A stretch of DNA of 64,000 bases from Streptomyces althioticus (GCA_014649355.1 BMSW01000002.1:310001-374000), one strand, 5' to 3'. Shown: positions 25,076-34,771, counted from the stretch's first letter. The notes: a model not told the origin generated them from the sequence alone. Numbers and translations are program-made.

Positions 25076-25439
25076 ACAGCCAGAGCGCCCCGTTGACGCC
25101 GGTGGCGCAGGCCAGCAGGCCGGAGGCCCAGGCCACGTGACGTCTGAGGAGGGCGCCGCGCAGTTCGGCGTACCGTGCCTCGTACTCCCGCCGCAGTTCG
25201 TCGGCGCGGCGCACCGTGGTGCGGAGCATCTGCCGGGTGAGGTCGATGCGCCGGTCCACGTAGTGCCGGGTGAGGTCCTCGGCCTGACCGGTGGTCAGCC
25301 AGGGCAGGTCGGCGCAGAGCGCCTCCGCCTCCCGGCGCGCCTCGGCGATGTGGGAGCGCGCCATCACGATGCCCTCCGCCTCGGCCATGACGGCCGAGGC
25401 GTCGTGCGCGAGGCCACGACGGGACCGTGACCGAGGCAT
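25065..25439 (-). CDS. Small C-terminally anchored membrane protein coupled to ctaD
   Basis: 124 residues: an Arg-rich start ([13 protein letters not shown]), a long helical charged segment with LTRHYVDRRIDLTRQMLRTTVRRADELRREYEARYAELRG that could be coiled coil, and one hydrophobic helix near the end (VAWASGLLACATGVNGALWLF). Its ATG shares one base with the TGA of ctaD (TGATG), so it is very likely translated by coupling. I recognise no family. Position suggests an assembly or accessory factor for the oxidase, an inference from coupling only. Confidence 0.7.
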   Translation of the reverse strand: MPRSRSRRGLAHDASAVMAEAEGIVMARSHIAEARREAEALCADLPWLTTGQAEDLTRHYVDRRIDLTRQMLRTTVRRADELRREYEARYAELRGALLRRHVAWASGLLACATGVNGALWLFTR

Positions 25440-27154
25440 CAGCGGTCGCCCTTGTGGCCGCCGGGGTCGATCACGTCGCGCTGCCCGGTGTTCTCCGCCT
25501 GGTCGACTCCGGCCAGCGCCGGGTGGCGCAGGTCGAAGGCGGGCGACTCGGAGCGGATGCGAGGCAGGGTGACGAAGTTGTGCCGGGGCGGCGGGCAGGA
25601 GGTGGCCCACTCCAGCGAACGCCCGTATCCCCAGGGGTCGTCGACCTCGATCTTCTCGCCCTTCTGCGCCGTCTTCCAAACGTTGTAGAGGAAGGGCAGC
25701 GTGGACAGACCGAGCAGGAAGGCGCCGATGGAGGAGACCGTGTTGAGGGTGGTGAACCCGTCGGCGGCGAGGTAGTCGGCGTAGCGGCGGGGCATGCCCT
25801 CGGCGCCCAGCCAGTGCTGGATCAGGAAGGTGGTGTGGAAGCCGACGAACAGCGTCCAGAAGTGCACCTTCTCCAGCCGGTGGTCGAGCATGGTGCCGGT
25901 CATCTTCGGCCACCAGAAGCTGAATCCGCCGAACATCGCGAACACGATGGTGCCGAACAGCACGTAGTGGAAGTGGGCGACGACGAAGTAGCTGTCGTGG
26001 ACGTGGAAGTCCATCGGCGGCGACGCCAGCAGCACGCCCGTCAGACCGCCGAAGAGGAAGGTGACGAGGAAGCCGGCCGCCCACAGCATCGGTGGTTCGA
26101 AGGAGAGACTGCCCTTCCACATGGTGCCGATCCAGTTGAAGAACTTCACGCCCGTCGGCACGGCGATGAGGAAGCTCATGAAGGAGAAGAACGGCAGCAG
26201 CACCGCGCCGGTGGCGAACATGTGGTGCGCCCACACCGTGGCGGAGAGGCCGGTGATGGTGATGGTCGCCCCGACGAGTCCCATGTAGCCGAAGATCGGC
26301 TTGCGGGAGAACACCGGAATGATCTCGGAGACCACGCCGAAGAACGGCAGCGCCAGGATGTAGACCTCGGGGTGCCCGAAGAACCAGAAGAGGTGCTGCC
26401 ACAGCAGTGCCCCGCCGTTCCCCGGGTCGAAGATCTGCGCGCCGAAGCGTCGGTCCGCCTCCAGGGCGAGCAGCGCCGCCGCCAGCACCGGGAACGCCAG
26501 CAGCACCAGCACGGAGGTGAGCAGCACGTTCCAGGTGAAGATCGGCATCCGGAACATCGTCATGCCGGGCGCGCGCATGCAGATGATCGTGGTGATGAAG
26601 TTGACGGCGCCGAGGATGGTGCCGAAGCCGGACAGCGCCAGGCCCATGATCCACAGGTCGCCGCCCTCCGTCGGCGAGCGCTCGCCGCCACTGAGCGGCG
26701 TGTACGCCGTCCATCCGAAGTCGGCCGCGCCCTGGGGCGTGAGGAAGCTGGTCATCACGACGATCCCGCCCAGGGCGAACAGCCAGTAGGACAGCATGTT
26801 CAGGCGGGGGAACGCCACGTCCGGGGAGCCGATCTGCAGCGGCATGATCGCGTTGGCGAATCCGGCGAACGTGGGCGTCGCGAACAGCAGCAGCATGATC
26901 GTGCCGTGCATCGTGAACGACTGGTTGTACTGCTCGGGCGACACGATCTGAAGCCCGGGCCGGGCCAGTTCCGCGCGGATCAGCATGGCGAGCAGACCGC
27001 CCACCAGGAAGAAGACGAACGACGTGATCAGGTAGAGGTGCCCGATCTTCTTGTGGTCGGTGGTGGTCAGCCAGGAGATGACCACACGCCCTCTCGCTCG
27101 TCGTCCCTCCGCCGCCGGAACCGGGGAAAGAGGTTCAGTCGTGTGTGTCGCCAT
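25439..27154 (-). CDS. ctaD: Cytochrome c oxidase subunit I (aa3 type)
   Basis: 571 residues with 12 membrane helices. Haem and copper ligands are in [16 protein letters not shown] (low-spin haem His), [18 protein letters not shown] (Cu-B His and the cross-linked Tyr), [12 protein letters not shown] (two Cu-B His), and [16 protein letters not shown] (haem a3 and haem a His). The proton-channel Glu is in the GHPEVYI segment. It reduces oxygen to water in the membrane. No ctaC, ctaE or qcr genes are present, so this is probably a second, solitary ctaD. ATG 27154 follows GAAGGAA. Confidence 0.97.
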   Translation of the reverse strand: MATHTTEPLSPVPAAEGRRARGRVVISWLTTTDHKKIGHLYLITSFVFFLVGGLLAMLIRAELARPGLQIVSPEQYNQSFTMHGTIMLLLFATPTFAGFANAIMPLQIGSPDVAFPRLNMLSYWLFALGGIVVMTSFLTPQGAADFGWTAYTPLSGGERSPTEGGDLWIMGLALSGFGTILGAVNFITTIICMRAPGMTMFRMPIFTWNVLLTSVLVLLAFPVLAAALLALEADRRFGAQIFDPGNGGALLWQHLFWFFGHPEVYILALPFFGVVSEIIPVFSRKPIFGYMGLVGATITITGLSATVWAHHMFATGAVLLPFFSFMSFLIAVPTGVKFFNWIGTMWKGSLSFEPPMLWAAGFLVTFLFGGLTGVLLASPPMDFHVHDSYFVVAHFHYVLFGTIVFAMFGGFSFWWPKMTGTMLDHRLEKVHFWTLFVGFHTTFLIQHWLGAEGMPRRYADYLAADGFTTLNTVSSIGAFLLGLSTLPFLYNVWKTAQKGEKIEVDDPWGYGRSLEWATSCPPPRHNFVTLPRIRSESPAFDLRHPALAGVDQAENTGQRDVIDPGGHKGDR

Positions 27155-27451
27155 CGAGTTCCTTCGGGTTCACTGCGCGGAGATCGGCGGGAAGGGAACA
27201 CACGCCGCTGCGGGCGCGATCGGCACGCATGTGCCGGATCGACGCTATGTCAGGTAACCGGGCATCGGGTTCTGACACCCGCCGAGCGGATGGCTAGTTC
27301 ACCCGTCCGAGTGGCGTCGCTTCGTGAACGGGTTGTGCACGGCTCTGGACGGCTCCCGTCCTCCTTGCCCGGTCCCGGCAACGTCGGCCCGGCGTCCTCG
27401 TCCGGAGGCGAGCAGTGTGGAGCGGGCAGCGGCCGGGTGAGGATGCGGGGC
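27155..27451. other. 297-bp intergenic region upstream of ctaD
   Basis: No gene recognised. It should hold the ctaD promoter on the minus strand and any promoter for the small plus-strand gene at 27452. The part just upstream of ctaD has slightly lower GC than its surroundings. I found no convincing dyad. Confidence 0.4.
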
Positions 27452-27712
27452 ATGACCGGACGCACGAACGCCCGACGGCAGGGGCCCTCCCCTTCCTCCG
27501 GCGCACCCTCGCAGCACGATTCCCCGCCTCCTGATGCCGTGGCCGAGGTGGTCACCCGGTTCGAGGCGTACGCGCGGGCCCGCGCGGCCCGGGACAGCCT
27601 GCTGCCGGCGGCGCGCACCGGCCCCTGGCACGAGCAGCACGCCTTCGACGACCTCCAGGCGGCCGTGGCCCGCCTCCGTGACAGCGCCCGACGCCCGGCG
27701 GGAGACGCGTAG
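27452..27712 (+). CDS. Small hypothetical protein (86 aa)
   Basis: 86 residues: a disordered Ser/Pro-rich start (TGRTNARRQGPSPSSGAP), then a convincing amphipathic helical part, DAVAEVVTRFEAYARARAARD and HEQHAFDDLQAAVARLRD. ATG 27452 follows GCGGGG. It converges on the phosphatase gene 12 bases away. I do not recognise a family. Codon choice in the second half is coding-like, but the first half is unconvincing and the start is uncertain. Confidence 0.45.
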   Translation: MTGRTNARRQGPSPSSGAPSQHDSPPPDAVAEVVTRFEAYARARAARDSLLPAARTGPWHEQHAFDDLQAAVARLRDSARRPAGDA

Positions 27713-27724
27713 TACGGCTTCGGG

Positions 27725-29434
27725 TCAGACGCGTCCCGGCCGGGGGCCGACCCGGACGGCGAGCAGGGCCACGTCGTCGTCGTTGTCGGCGGGGCGCGCC
27801 CGGTGGAGCAGTTCGTCGGTGAACTCCCCGACCGGGCGGTGGGCGAGCGCGGCGGCGTGCCGGCGCAGCCGCTCCAGCCCTTCGTCGATGCTGTGGCTGG
27901 GGGCCTCGATCAGCCCGTCGGTGTAGAGGACGAGCGTGGAGCCCGGCGGCAGGACCGTCGATCCGTCGGCGCGGGGGCGGTCGGTGGCGGTGCCCAGCAG
28001 CATGCCGCCGCCGTCCGTGAGGTAGCCGGCCACGCCCTCGCGGGTGACCAGCAGCGGCGGCGGGTGGCCGGCGTTGGTCCAGCGCAGGGTCCACCGCCCC
28101 TCCTCGTCCGTGCCGAGGAAGGCGAGCACCAGGGTGGCCATGGTGACGTCGGTGATCCGCAGCACGGCGCGGTCCACCCGCTCGACGACGCCGCCGGGCG
28201 GCTCGTCCAGGGAGGACCAGGCGTAGGACCGCAGCACGTTGCGGAGCTGGGCCATGCCCGCGGCGGCGTCCAGGTCGTGCCCGGAGACGTCGCCGATGAC
28301 CAGGGCGGTGTTGCCGTCGCCCAGGGAGAAGGCGTCGTACCAGTCGCCGCCGACGTGGGAGGCGTCCGGCGCGGGCAGGTAGCGGGACGTCATCTCCAGG
28401 CCGGGGACGCGCGGCAGCTGGGGCAGCAGGTAGCGCTGCATGGTCTCGGCGACCTTGCGCTGCCGCTGGTAGAGGCGGGCGTTGTCCAGGGTCAGACCGG
28501 CGCGGCGGGTGATGTCCTCCAGCAGGGTGAGGTCGGCGGGGCTGAACGCGTCGGCCCGTTCGGAACGGCCGAGGGTCAGGGCGCCGAGGACCTCGCGCAG
28601 ACCTCGGATGGGCGCGATGGCCGCCGAGTGCATGCCCGTGGCCTCGAACAGTTTGCGCTGCTCGACGGCGATGCCCGAGTCGGGGGACCGCTCGTACGTC
28701 TCGGGGCCCGCGATCGTCGAGGAGACGCCCCGCAGGGCCCGGGACAGCGGCATCGGGGACTCGGCGGGGACGGGCGCCATCGGCCCTTCGAGGTCGCGGC
28801 GGGAGACGGGGACACCGTCCTCGACGTGCACCACCTTGGTGCGCCACACCTCGTCGCGTTCGCTGATCAGGTCGATCACCGCCCAGTCGGCGAGGCGCGG
28901 CAGCACCAGGGACACCAGCCGGCGCAGCGCCTCGTCGACGGAGAGGGTGGACGTCAGCTGGGTGGTCATCTCCGCCAGGAGGGCGAGCCGCTCCAGCTCG
29001 TCGAGCGTCCCCTCGCGGGCCGCGGCGGGGCCGGGCTCCTCGGCGGGGACCTCGCGCGGGTGGAAGAGGACGAGGACGCAGGTGTCGTCGGACCCGGCGT
29101 CGTAGGGGGTGATGCTCCAGGCGACGGGGAGGAGCGTGCCGTCGCCCTTCTCGAACCACTCCCCGTGGTCCTGGGCGGGGCGGCCGGCGAGGAAGGCGGG
29201 CCGCATGCTGCACCGCGAGGTCGGCAGGGTCTCGCCGTGGGCGTTGCGGTGCAGCAGGTCGTGCGCGTCGGCGCCGACGAGCCCGGCGGCAGTCCGTCCC
29301 AGCAAGCGTTCGGCGACAGCGTTGACCGCGACGATCGCCCCGCGTTCGTTCACGGCGTAGGCGCCCGTGCCGATCGCGGTGAGCGTGTCGCCGATCATCC
29401 CGGGATTCTCATCGCCCGGTCCCGTCGTCGCCAT
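27725..29434 (-). CDS. PAS-GAF-SpoIIE (PP2C-type) serine phosphatase
   Basis: 569 residues in three modules: a PAS domain at about 14-125 (YAVNERGAIVAVNAVAERLLG), a GAF domain at about 160-325, and a SpoIIE/RsbU PP2C phosphatase from about 345. Phosphatase metal-binding motifs are HVGGDWYDAFSLGDG and IGDVSGHDLDAAAGMAQLRN, with LYTDGLIEAP near the end. Such enzymes dephosphorylate STAS antagonists to free SigB-like factors. The divergent STAS gene 230 bases away is a likely substrate. No kinase domain is present. ATG 29434 gives MATTGPGDENPG. Confidence 0.95.
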   Translation of the reverse strand: MATTGPGDENPGMIGDTLTAIGTGAYAVNERGAIVAVNAVAERLLGRTAAGLVGADAHDLLHRNAHGETLPTSRCSMRPAFLAGRPAQDHGEWFEKGDGTLLPVAWSITPYDAGSDDTCVLVLFHPREVPAEEPGPAAAREGTLDELERLALLAEMTTQLTSTLSVDEALRRLVSLVLPRLADWAVIDLISERDEVWRTKVVHVEDGVPVSRRDLEGPMAPVPAESPMPLSRALRGVSSTIAGPETYERSPDSGIAVEQRKLFEATGMHSAAIAPIRGLREVLGALTLGRSERADAFSPADLTLLEDITRRAGLTLDNARLYQRQRKVAETMQRYLLPQLPRVPGLEMTSRYLPAPDASHVGGDWYDAFSLGDGNTALVIGDVSGHDLDAAAGMAQLRNVLRSYAWSSLDEPPGGVVERVDRAVLRITDVTMATLVLAFLGTDEEGRWTLRWTNAGHPPPLLVTREGVAGYLTDGGGMLLGTATDRPRADGSTVLPPGSTLVLYTDGLIEAPSHSIDEGLERLRRHAAALAHRPVGEFTDELLHRARPADNDDDVALLAVRVGPRPGRV

Positions 29435-29664
29435 GTCTTCTCACCCCGTCGGATCATCGCACGCCCCGCGGGTGCGGGGCGTCCCGCCCCTGTACGAGGG
29501 GCCCCGCATGGAGCGGACCGGGGCGGGTAGGCGGAGCGACGGCCCGGGGCGTGCACGAGTCACCTGCCCGGACTTCGTAGGATGAACCGGCCGGCCGGGC
29601 ACCGTGGGGAATGGGCGGAGTCGGGCTCACCCGCATGCGCCGAACACCCCGCCGAGGAGATTTC

Positions 29665-30030
29665 GTGTCCGTACCGGACGAGACGTTCACCGTCACCCAC
29701 CGACCGCACGCCGAGGGGCCCTACGTCCTGGAGGTGGCCGGGGAGCTCGACCACCACACGGCGCCGCTGCTGACGGAGGCCGTCAACGAGGCGCCGTTCG
29801 GTCCGTACGGTGTGGTGCTCGACCTGTCCGGGCTGACCTTCTGCGACTCGTCGGGGATCACGGTGTTCGTGACGGCGCACCGCCGGTCACGGGAGAAGGG
29901 TTCGCAGCTCAGTCTGGCGGGGGTGGCGCCGGCCCAGATGCGGGTGCTGCGCATGGTGGGGCTGGACGAGGTGTTCACCTTCCACGCCGGCGTCGAGGAC
30001 GCGTTCCGCGCGGCCCGGCCGCCGTCCTGA
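29665..30030 (+). CDS. STAS-domain anti-sigma factor antagonist
   Basis: 121-residue protein of the SpoIIAA/RsbV type. The phosphorylatable serine is in VVLDLSGLTFCDSSGITVFV, with the usual preceding strand YVLEVAGELDHHTAPLL. The unphosphorylated form should bind a HATPase anti-sigma kinase and release a sigma factor. GTG 29665 follows GAGGAG at five bases. No anti-sigma kinase or sigma factor is encoded here, so its partners lie elsewhere. The two SpoIIE-type phosphatases at 27.7 and 31.1 kb are plausible activators. Confidence 0.92.
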   Translation: MSVPDETFTVTHRPHAEGPYVLEVAGELDHHTAPLLTEAVNEAPFGPYGVVLDLSGLTFCDSSGITVFVTAHRRSREKGSQLSLAGVAPAQMRVLRMVGLDEVFTFHAGVEDAFRAARPPS

Positions 30031-30201
30031 CCACGGGAAGCCTCCTCACCCGGACGGGTGGACCGGGGTGCGGTCCTCCCAGGTGCCGCCCGAGGCGTCC
30101 ATGCACCTCAGGAGGCAGGCAGCGGTGTGCGCGTTGCGGCCGTTCGGGGGCTGCCGGACACTGGCCGGGGACGGCGGCAGTCCCGGAGAGGGCCGGAACG
30201 C

Positions 30202-31011
30202 ATGGGTGACTACGCGGACCTTGCCGGGGTCAGGACCTGGTACGAGACCGAGGGCTCCGGCGACCCGCTGGTGCTGCTGCACGGCGGGTTCTGCACCAAC
30301 GACACCTGGGGCGCGCAGCGGCCCGAGCTCGCCGTCTCCTACCGCCTCTACCTCCCCGAGCGGCGGGCGCACGGCCGCACCCCGGACGTCGAGGGCCCGC
30401 TGGCGTACACCGACATGGCCGGTGACACGGTGGCGTTCCTGGAGTCGGTGGTGGGCGGCCCCGCCCACTTGGTCGGGTGGAGCGACGGCGGCGTCGTGGC
30501 GCTGCTGACCGCCCTGGCCCGGCCCGACCTGGTCCGCCGGATGGTGGTGATCGGGGCGACCTTCCGGCCCGCGTCGGAGGCGTTCGTCGCCCCGGAGATG
30601 CTCGACGCGCTGACCCCGGACAGCGCCGACATGGCGTTCTTCCGCGAGCTGTACGTGGCCGCGAGCCCGGACGGGCCGGACCACTGGCCGGCGGTGGCGA
30701 CACGGATGATCGACATGTGGCGGACCCAGCCGACGCTCGACGCCGGGGACCTGGCGGCGGTGCGGGCGCCCACCCTCGTCATCGCGGGCGACGACGACCT
30801 GATGACCCTGGAGCACACCGCCGCCCTCTACCGCGCGCTCCACGACGCCCGGCTCGCCGTCGTCCCGGGCGCGTCCCATCTGGTGCCCCTGGAGCAGCCC
30901 GCCGAGGTCGACCGGCTGATCCTCGGCCACCTCGCGGGCGGCGAGGCCGGGACGATGATGCCGGTGCTCCGCGCCCCGGGCCCCGCACCCGACCGGGACG
31001 CCACCGGCTGA
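30202..31011 (+). CDS. Alpha/beta-fold hydrolase
   Basis: 269 residues. PLVLLHGGFCTNDTWGAQRP is the oxyanion-hole strand and HLVGWSDGGVVALLTALA the nucleophile elbow (Ser). TLVIAGDDDLMTLEHTAAL carries the acid, and VVPGASHLVPLEQP the catalytic His. The architecture fits the non-haem peroxidase/esterase branch; the substrate is unknown. ATG 30202 was chosen because the fold starts at DYADLAGVRTWYE. It lies between the STAS gene and a second phosphatase on the same strand, but gaps of 171 and 124 bases argue against tight coupling. Confidence 0.88.
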   Translation: MGDYADLAGVRTWYETEGSGDPLVLLHGGFCTNDTWGAQRPELAVSYRLYLPERRAHGRTPDVEGPLAYTDMAGDTVAFLESVVGGPAHLVGWSDGGVVALLTALARPDLVRRMVVIGATFRPASEAFVAPEMLDALTPDSADMAFFRELYVAASPDGPDHWPAVATRMIDMWRTQPTLDAGDLAAVRAPTLVIAGDDDLMTLEHTAALYRALHDARLAVVPGASHLVPLEQPAEVDRLILGHLAGGEAGTMMPVLRAPGPAPDRDATG

Positions 31012-31135
31012 TCCGTGCCGCCGGGGTGCTGGATGCCTCGGTCACGGATTCGGCGTACTGTCCCGATATGGGAGCAGTTCGGGCGACGCCGGACGGGTCG
31101 GCGGGCTCGTCCCTGCCGGGACGGGCGGGTGACTG

Positions 31136-33205
31136 ATGGACACCGCCCTGGCCGACATCGTGCGGGCGACCCGCGCCTCCGCCGCCCTGCTGTACGTCCT
31201 CACGCCCGACGGCACGGCCCTGTGGCTGTCCCATGTGGCGGGCGCCCCGCGCGAGGTGGTCGCGCCGTGGAGCCGGGTCGCGGTGGGCGATCCCATCCCC
31301 GTGGCCGACGCGGTGCGTGAGGAGCGCCTGGTGTGGGTGAACAGCCAGGTGGAGATGGCGCGCCGCTACCCCCGGCCGGCGGTGGTGCTCCCCTACGACT
31401 TCGCTCTCGCGGCCGTGCCGGTCGCGTCGGACACCGGCGTGCGGGGCGGGCTGGTGCTGCTGTGGCCCAGCGGGCACCCGGCGCAGCTCAGCCGCGCCGA
31501 GCACGAGGCCGTCCGGGCGGGCTCCCGGCGCCTCGGCCATCTTTTCGAGCAGGCCGCGGGGCGGGGCGAGCCCATCGTCTCGCCCGGCCGGCCGCGCATC
31601 CTGCCTCCCACACCGGGACGCACCCCCACGGCCGAGGAGGCGTGGGCCGGCACGGCGCTCCTGGACCGGCTGCCCGGCGGGTACGTCGGCCTCGACCTGA
31701 ACGGCAGGATCACCCTCGTCACCCCGGCCGCCGCCGAGCTCGTGGGCGCCGACCCCGACCGGCTGCTGGGCGCCCTGCCGTGGGAGGCGCTGCCGTGGAT
31801 GGACGTGCCCCATGTCGAGGACCGCTACCGCGCGGCACTGATCAGCCGCACCCCGCAGACGTTCCGGGTGCTGCGCCCGCCCGGCACCTGGCTGTCGTTC
31901 GAGCTGTTCCCGGACCCCTCGGGCATCAGCGTGCGCATCGACCGCACCGGCGACGGGGAGGGAGCCGACCCGGTCGCGGAGACGGCGCACGGCCCCGGCC
32001 GGGCGACGGTGCTGTACCACCTGATGCACCTGGCGACCACGCTGACCGAGGCCGTCGGGGTGCAGGACGTGGTCGACCAGACCGCCGAACAGCTGCTGCC
32101 CGCCCTCGGGGCCCAGGCCATGGTGCTGATGACGGCCCAGGGCGGCCGGCTGAGGATACTGGGCCACCGCGGTTACAGCCCCGAGCTGCTCGCCCGGTTC
32201 GACGGTGCGCCGCTGAGCCGGGACATCCCGGGTGCGGCGGTCCTGGCCACCGGGGAGCCGGGCTTCTTCCCGTCGTTCACCCAGATGGTCGCCGTGTACC
32301 CGAAGATGACGCACGAGGACGGGATGGCGGCGTGGGCGGTCCTGCCGCTGATCGCCTCCGGCCGCCCCATCGGCTCCGTGCTGCTCTCCTACGACCGGCC
32401 GCGCGCCTTCCCGCCCAGTGAACGCGCCATCCTCACCTCCCTGGCCGGTCTCGTCGGCCAGGCCCTCGACCGGGCCCGGCTCTACGACAACAAGGACCGC
32501 CTCGCGCACCGGCTCCAGTCGGCGCTGCTCCCCCACAGCCTGCCGAGCATCCCCGGCCTGCGGGTCGTCGCCCGGTATCTGCCGGCCGCGCGCGGCCTGG
32601 GGATCGGCGGCGACTTCTACGACCTGATCCGGCTGGACGAGAACACCGCCGCGGCCACCATCGGGGACGTGCAGGGCCACAACGTGGACGCGGCGGCGCT
32701 GATGGGGCAGGTGCGCACCGCCGTGCACGCCCACGCCACCGTCGGCGCTCCTCCGGACCACGTCCTCGGCGGCACCAACCGGCTCCTCACCGACCTGGAT
32801 CCCGGTCTGTTCTCCAGCTGCCTGTACGCGCACCTGGACCTCGGGAACGGACGGGCGTGCCTGGCCACGGCGGGGCATCCGCCGCCCTTGATGCGGCACT
32901 GCGACGGGCGCACCGAGCTGCTGTCCATCCCGCCGGGGCTGCTCCTCGGGATCGACCCGACGGCCCGTTACCCGTCGCTGGAGTGCGCCCTGCCGCCCGG
33001 TTGTGTGCTGGTGCTGTACACCGACGGGCTGGTCGAGGCGCCGGGCGTCGACCCGGACGACGCGACGGCCGCCCTCGCCGGTCTGGTCGAGCAGTCCGAC
33101 CCGGGCGACCTGGAGGCCATGGCCGACACCCTGGTCCGGCACGCTCCCGCGCCCGGCGACGACATCGCCCTGCTGCTCCTGAGCCCCACCCCGGGCTGCG
33201 GGTGA
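31136..33205 (+). CDS. GAF-PAS-GAF-SpoIIE multisensor serine phosphatase
   Basis: 689 residues. An N-terminal GAF-like domain at about 1-140 (ALLYVLTPDGTALWLS) is followed by a PAS domain at about 175-275 (LPGGYVGLDLNGRITLVTPAAAELVG), a second GAF at about 295-455 and a SpoIIE PP2C domain from about 470. Metal-binding motifs are IGGDFYDLIRLDEN and IGDVQGHNVDAAALMGQVRT, with LYTDGLVEAP. The final DD motif is in PGDDIALLLL. It should dephosphorylate a STAS antagonist. Neither sensor ligand can be read from sequence. The convergent phenolic lipid operon follows 12 bases after the stop. Confidence 0.95.
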   Translation: MDTALADIVRATRASAALLYVLTPDGTALWLSHVAGAPREVVAPWSRVAVGDPIPVADAVREERLVWVNSQVEMARRYPRPAVVLPYDFALAAVPVASDTGVRGGLVLLWPSGHPAQLSRAEHEAVRAGSRRLGHLFEQAAGRGEPIVSPGRPRILPPTPGRTPTAEEAWAGTALLDRLPGGYVGLDLNGRITLVTPAAAELVGADPDRLLGALPWEALPWMDVPHVEDRYRAALISRTPQTFRVLRPPGTWLSFELFPDPSGISVRIDRTGDGEGADPVAETAHGPGRATVLYHLMHLATTLTEAVGVQDVVDQTAEQLLPALGAQAMVLMTAQGGRLRILGHRGYSPELLARFDGAPLSRDIPGAAVLATGEPGFFPSFTQMVAVYPKMTHEDGMAAWAVLPLIASGRPIGSVLLSYDRPRAFPPSERAILTSLAGLVGQALDRARLYDNKDRLAHRLQSALLPHSLPSIPGLRVVARYLPAARGLGIGGDFYDLIRLDENTAAATIGDVQGHNVDAAALMGQVRTAVHAHATVGAPPDHVLGGTNRLLTDLDPGLFSSCLYAHLDLGNGRACLATAGHPPPLMRHCDGRTELLSIPPGLLLGIDPTARYPSLECALPPGCVLVLYTDGLVEAPGVDPDDATAALAGLVEQSDPGDLEAMADTLVRHAPAPGDDIALLLLSPTPGCG

Positions 33206-33217
33206 CCGGCCGACCGC

Positions 33218-34246
33218 TCACCCGAGGACGTTGACGGCGGCCGCGAACAGCCGGGGCAGACGCGCGGCCACGGGCACGATGTGCGGTGCGAGCGCGGGAC
33301 GCTGCCGCGCTCCGACCAGCAGTTCCGTCAGGACGCGGTAGCGGCGGGTGGCGCGGGCCCAGTCGGCGCCGTAGCGGGCGGGAGTGCCCCTGCGGAGGTT
33401 GGCGACGAGGGCGCGGGCCCCGGTGAGGGCGAGGCAGACGCCCTCACCGGTCAGCGCGTCGACGTACCCGGCGGCGTCGCCGACGAACAGGACCCTGCCG
33501 TGCACGCGGGTGCGGGAGCGCCGGCGCAGGGGTCCGGCGCCGCGGACGGGGGTGACGGCCGTGTCCGGGGGGAGGCGGGCGGCCAGCTCGGGGAAGCCGG
33601 CGAGCTGGGTGTCGTAGGGCGCCCGCCGGGAGGTCAGCAGGGCCACGCCGACCAGCCGGGGGCCGAGCGGGGTGACGTACGCCTCCGCGTCCGGGCCCCA
33701 GTGCACCTCGACGTGCGACGTCCAGGGCGGGACGGCGTAGTGGCGGCGCAGTCCGTAGCGGGGCGGGGTCCGGGTCGGGCGGTCCAGGCCGAGGGAGCGG
33801 CGCACGGGTGAGTGCAGTCCGTCGGCGGCGACGAGCCACCGGGCGCGCAGCCCCGCGCCGGGGACGGTCACGCCGTCCGCGTCCTGCCGTACGCCGTCCA
33901 CGCGCAGCGGGACGACGGGGACGCCCGCGTCGAGGACCGCCCGGTGCAGGACGGTGTGCAGGTCGGTGCGGCGGACGCCGAGGCCTTCCCCGCGGCGGAA
34001 CGCCGCCTCGACGCGGCGGGGGCCCTGCACGTAGCGGATGCCGGTGAGGGTGTGGCCGGGGACGTGGAGGCCGAGGGCGGATAGGGCGCGGACGGCGCCG
34101 GGCATCAGGCCCTCGCCGCACGCCTTGTCGACCGGGGCCGGGCGGGGTTCCGCGACGACGGTGTCGAGACCGGCGCGGGCGGCGTGCAGGGCGGTGGCCA
34201 GCCCCGCGGGCCCGCCGCCGACGACGAGGAGGTCGGTGCTCCTCAC
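33218..34246 (-). CDS. FAD-dependent monooxygenase of a phenolic lipid operon (SrsC-like)
   Basis: 342-residue flavoprotein of the geranylgeranyl-reductase/PHBH family. The FAD dinucleotide fold is [35 protein letters not shown] is the typical CGE turn, and RVLFVGDAAGYVDALTGEGV is the second FAD motif. In S. griseus the third srs gene encodes a hydroxylase converting methylated alkylresorcinol to alkylquinone-type lipids; the same gene order here supports that role. GTG 34246 overlaps the methyltransferase stop by four bases, so all three operon genes are tightly coupled. Confidence 0.85.
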   Translation of the reverse strand: MRSTDLLVVGGGPAGLATALHAARAGLDTVVAEPRPAPVDKACGEGLMPGAVRALSALGLHVPGHTLTGIRYVQGPRRVEAAFRRGEGLGVRRTDLHTVLHRAVLDAGVPVVPLRVDGVRQDADGVTVPGAGLRARWLVAADGLHSPVRRSLGLDRPTRTPPRYGLRRHYAVPPWTSHVEVHWGPDAEAYVTPLGPRLVGVALLTSRRAPYDTQLAGFPELAARLPPDTAVTPVRGAGPLRRRSRTRVHGRVLFVGDAAGYVDALTGEGVCLALTGARALVANLRRGTPARYGADWARATRRYRVLTELLVGARQRPALAPHIVPVAARLPRLFAAAVNVLG

Positions 34247-34761
34247 GCGGGCACCGCGTGGGTGGTGAGGGCGGCGTTCTCGCAGCGGATCCGCACGGTC
34301 AGCAGCACCGCGTTCGCCAGGGTGAACACGGTCGCGGTGAGCCACGCCGAGTGCACCAGCGGCAGGGCGGCGCCCTCGACGACGACGGCGACGTAGTTGG
34401 GGTGGCGGAGGAGGCGGTAGGGGCCGGCGCCGACGAGGCGGGCGCCGGGGACGACGATGACGCGGGTGTTCCAGTAGGGGCCCAGGGTGGTGATGCACCA
34501 CCAGCGGAGGGCCTGGGCGAGCAGGGCGAGCGCCAGGGCGGGCCAGCCCAGGGCGGGGAGGAACGGGCGGTTCGCGAGGAGGGGTTCGAGGAGACAGCCC
34601 GCGAGCAGGCCGGTGTGCAGGACGACCATGACGGGGTAGTGGCCGCGGCCGTGCTCCACCCCGTCCCGCGCGCGGGTCCAGGCGGCGTTGCGGCGGGCCA
34701 CGACGAGTTCGGCGAGGCGTTCCACGGCCACGGCGAGGACGAGCAGCGTGTACCAGGTCAT
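34243..34761 (-). CDS. Isoprenylcysteine-methyltransferase-like O-methyltransferase (SrsB-like)
   Basis: 172 residues with about five membrane helices. The family signature near the C-terminus is VGAGPYRLLRHPNYVAVVVEG, where RHPxY binds S-adenosylmethionine, followed by a Glu. SrsB, the homologue in S. griseus, methylates alkylresorcinols rather than prenyl-cysteine, and this gene follows a type III synthase in the same way. GAGG precedes ATG 34761 at eight bases; a GTG at 34770, one base after the synthase stop, is the alternative. The membrane location suits a long-chain lipid substrate. Confidence 0.85.
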   Translation of the reverse strand: MTWYTLLVLAVAVERLAELVVARRNAAWTRARDGVEHGRGHYPVMVVLHTGLLAGCLLEPLLANRPFLPALGWPALALALLAQALRWWCITTLGPYWNTRVIVVPGARLVGAGPYRLLRHPNYVAVVVEGAALPLVHSAWLTATVFTLANAVLLTVRIRCENAALTTHAVPA

Positions 34762-34771
34762 GGCGTTCACC

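Noticed and set aside
25439..27154. Very long plus-strand open frame antisense to ctaD
   Set aside because: The minus strand encodes an unmistakable oxidase subunit; the plus-strand translation is Glu/Gln/Gly-rich text typical of antisense in GC-rich DNA. Only its last part (27452-27712), beyond ctaD, was kept as a weak gene.
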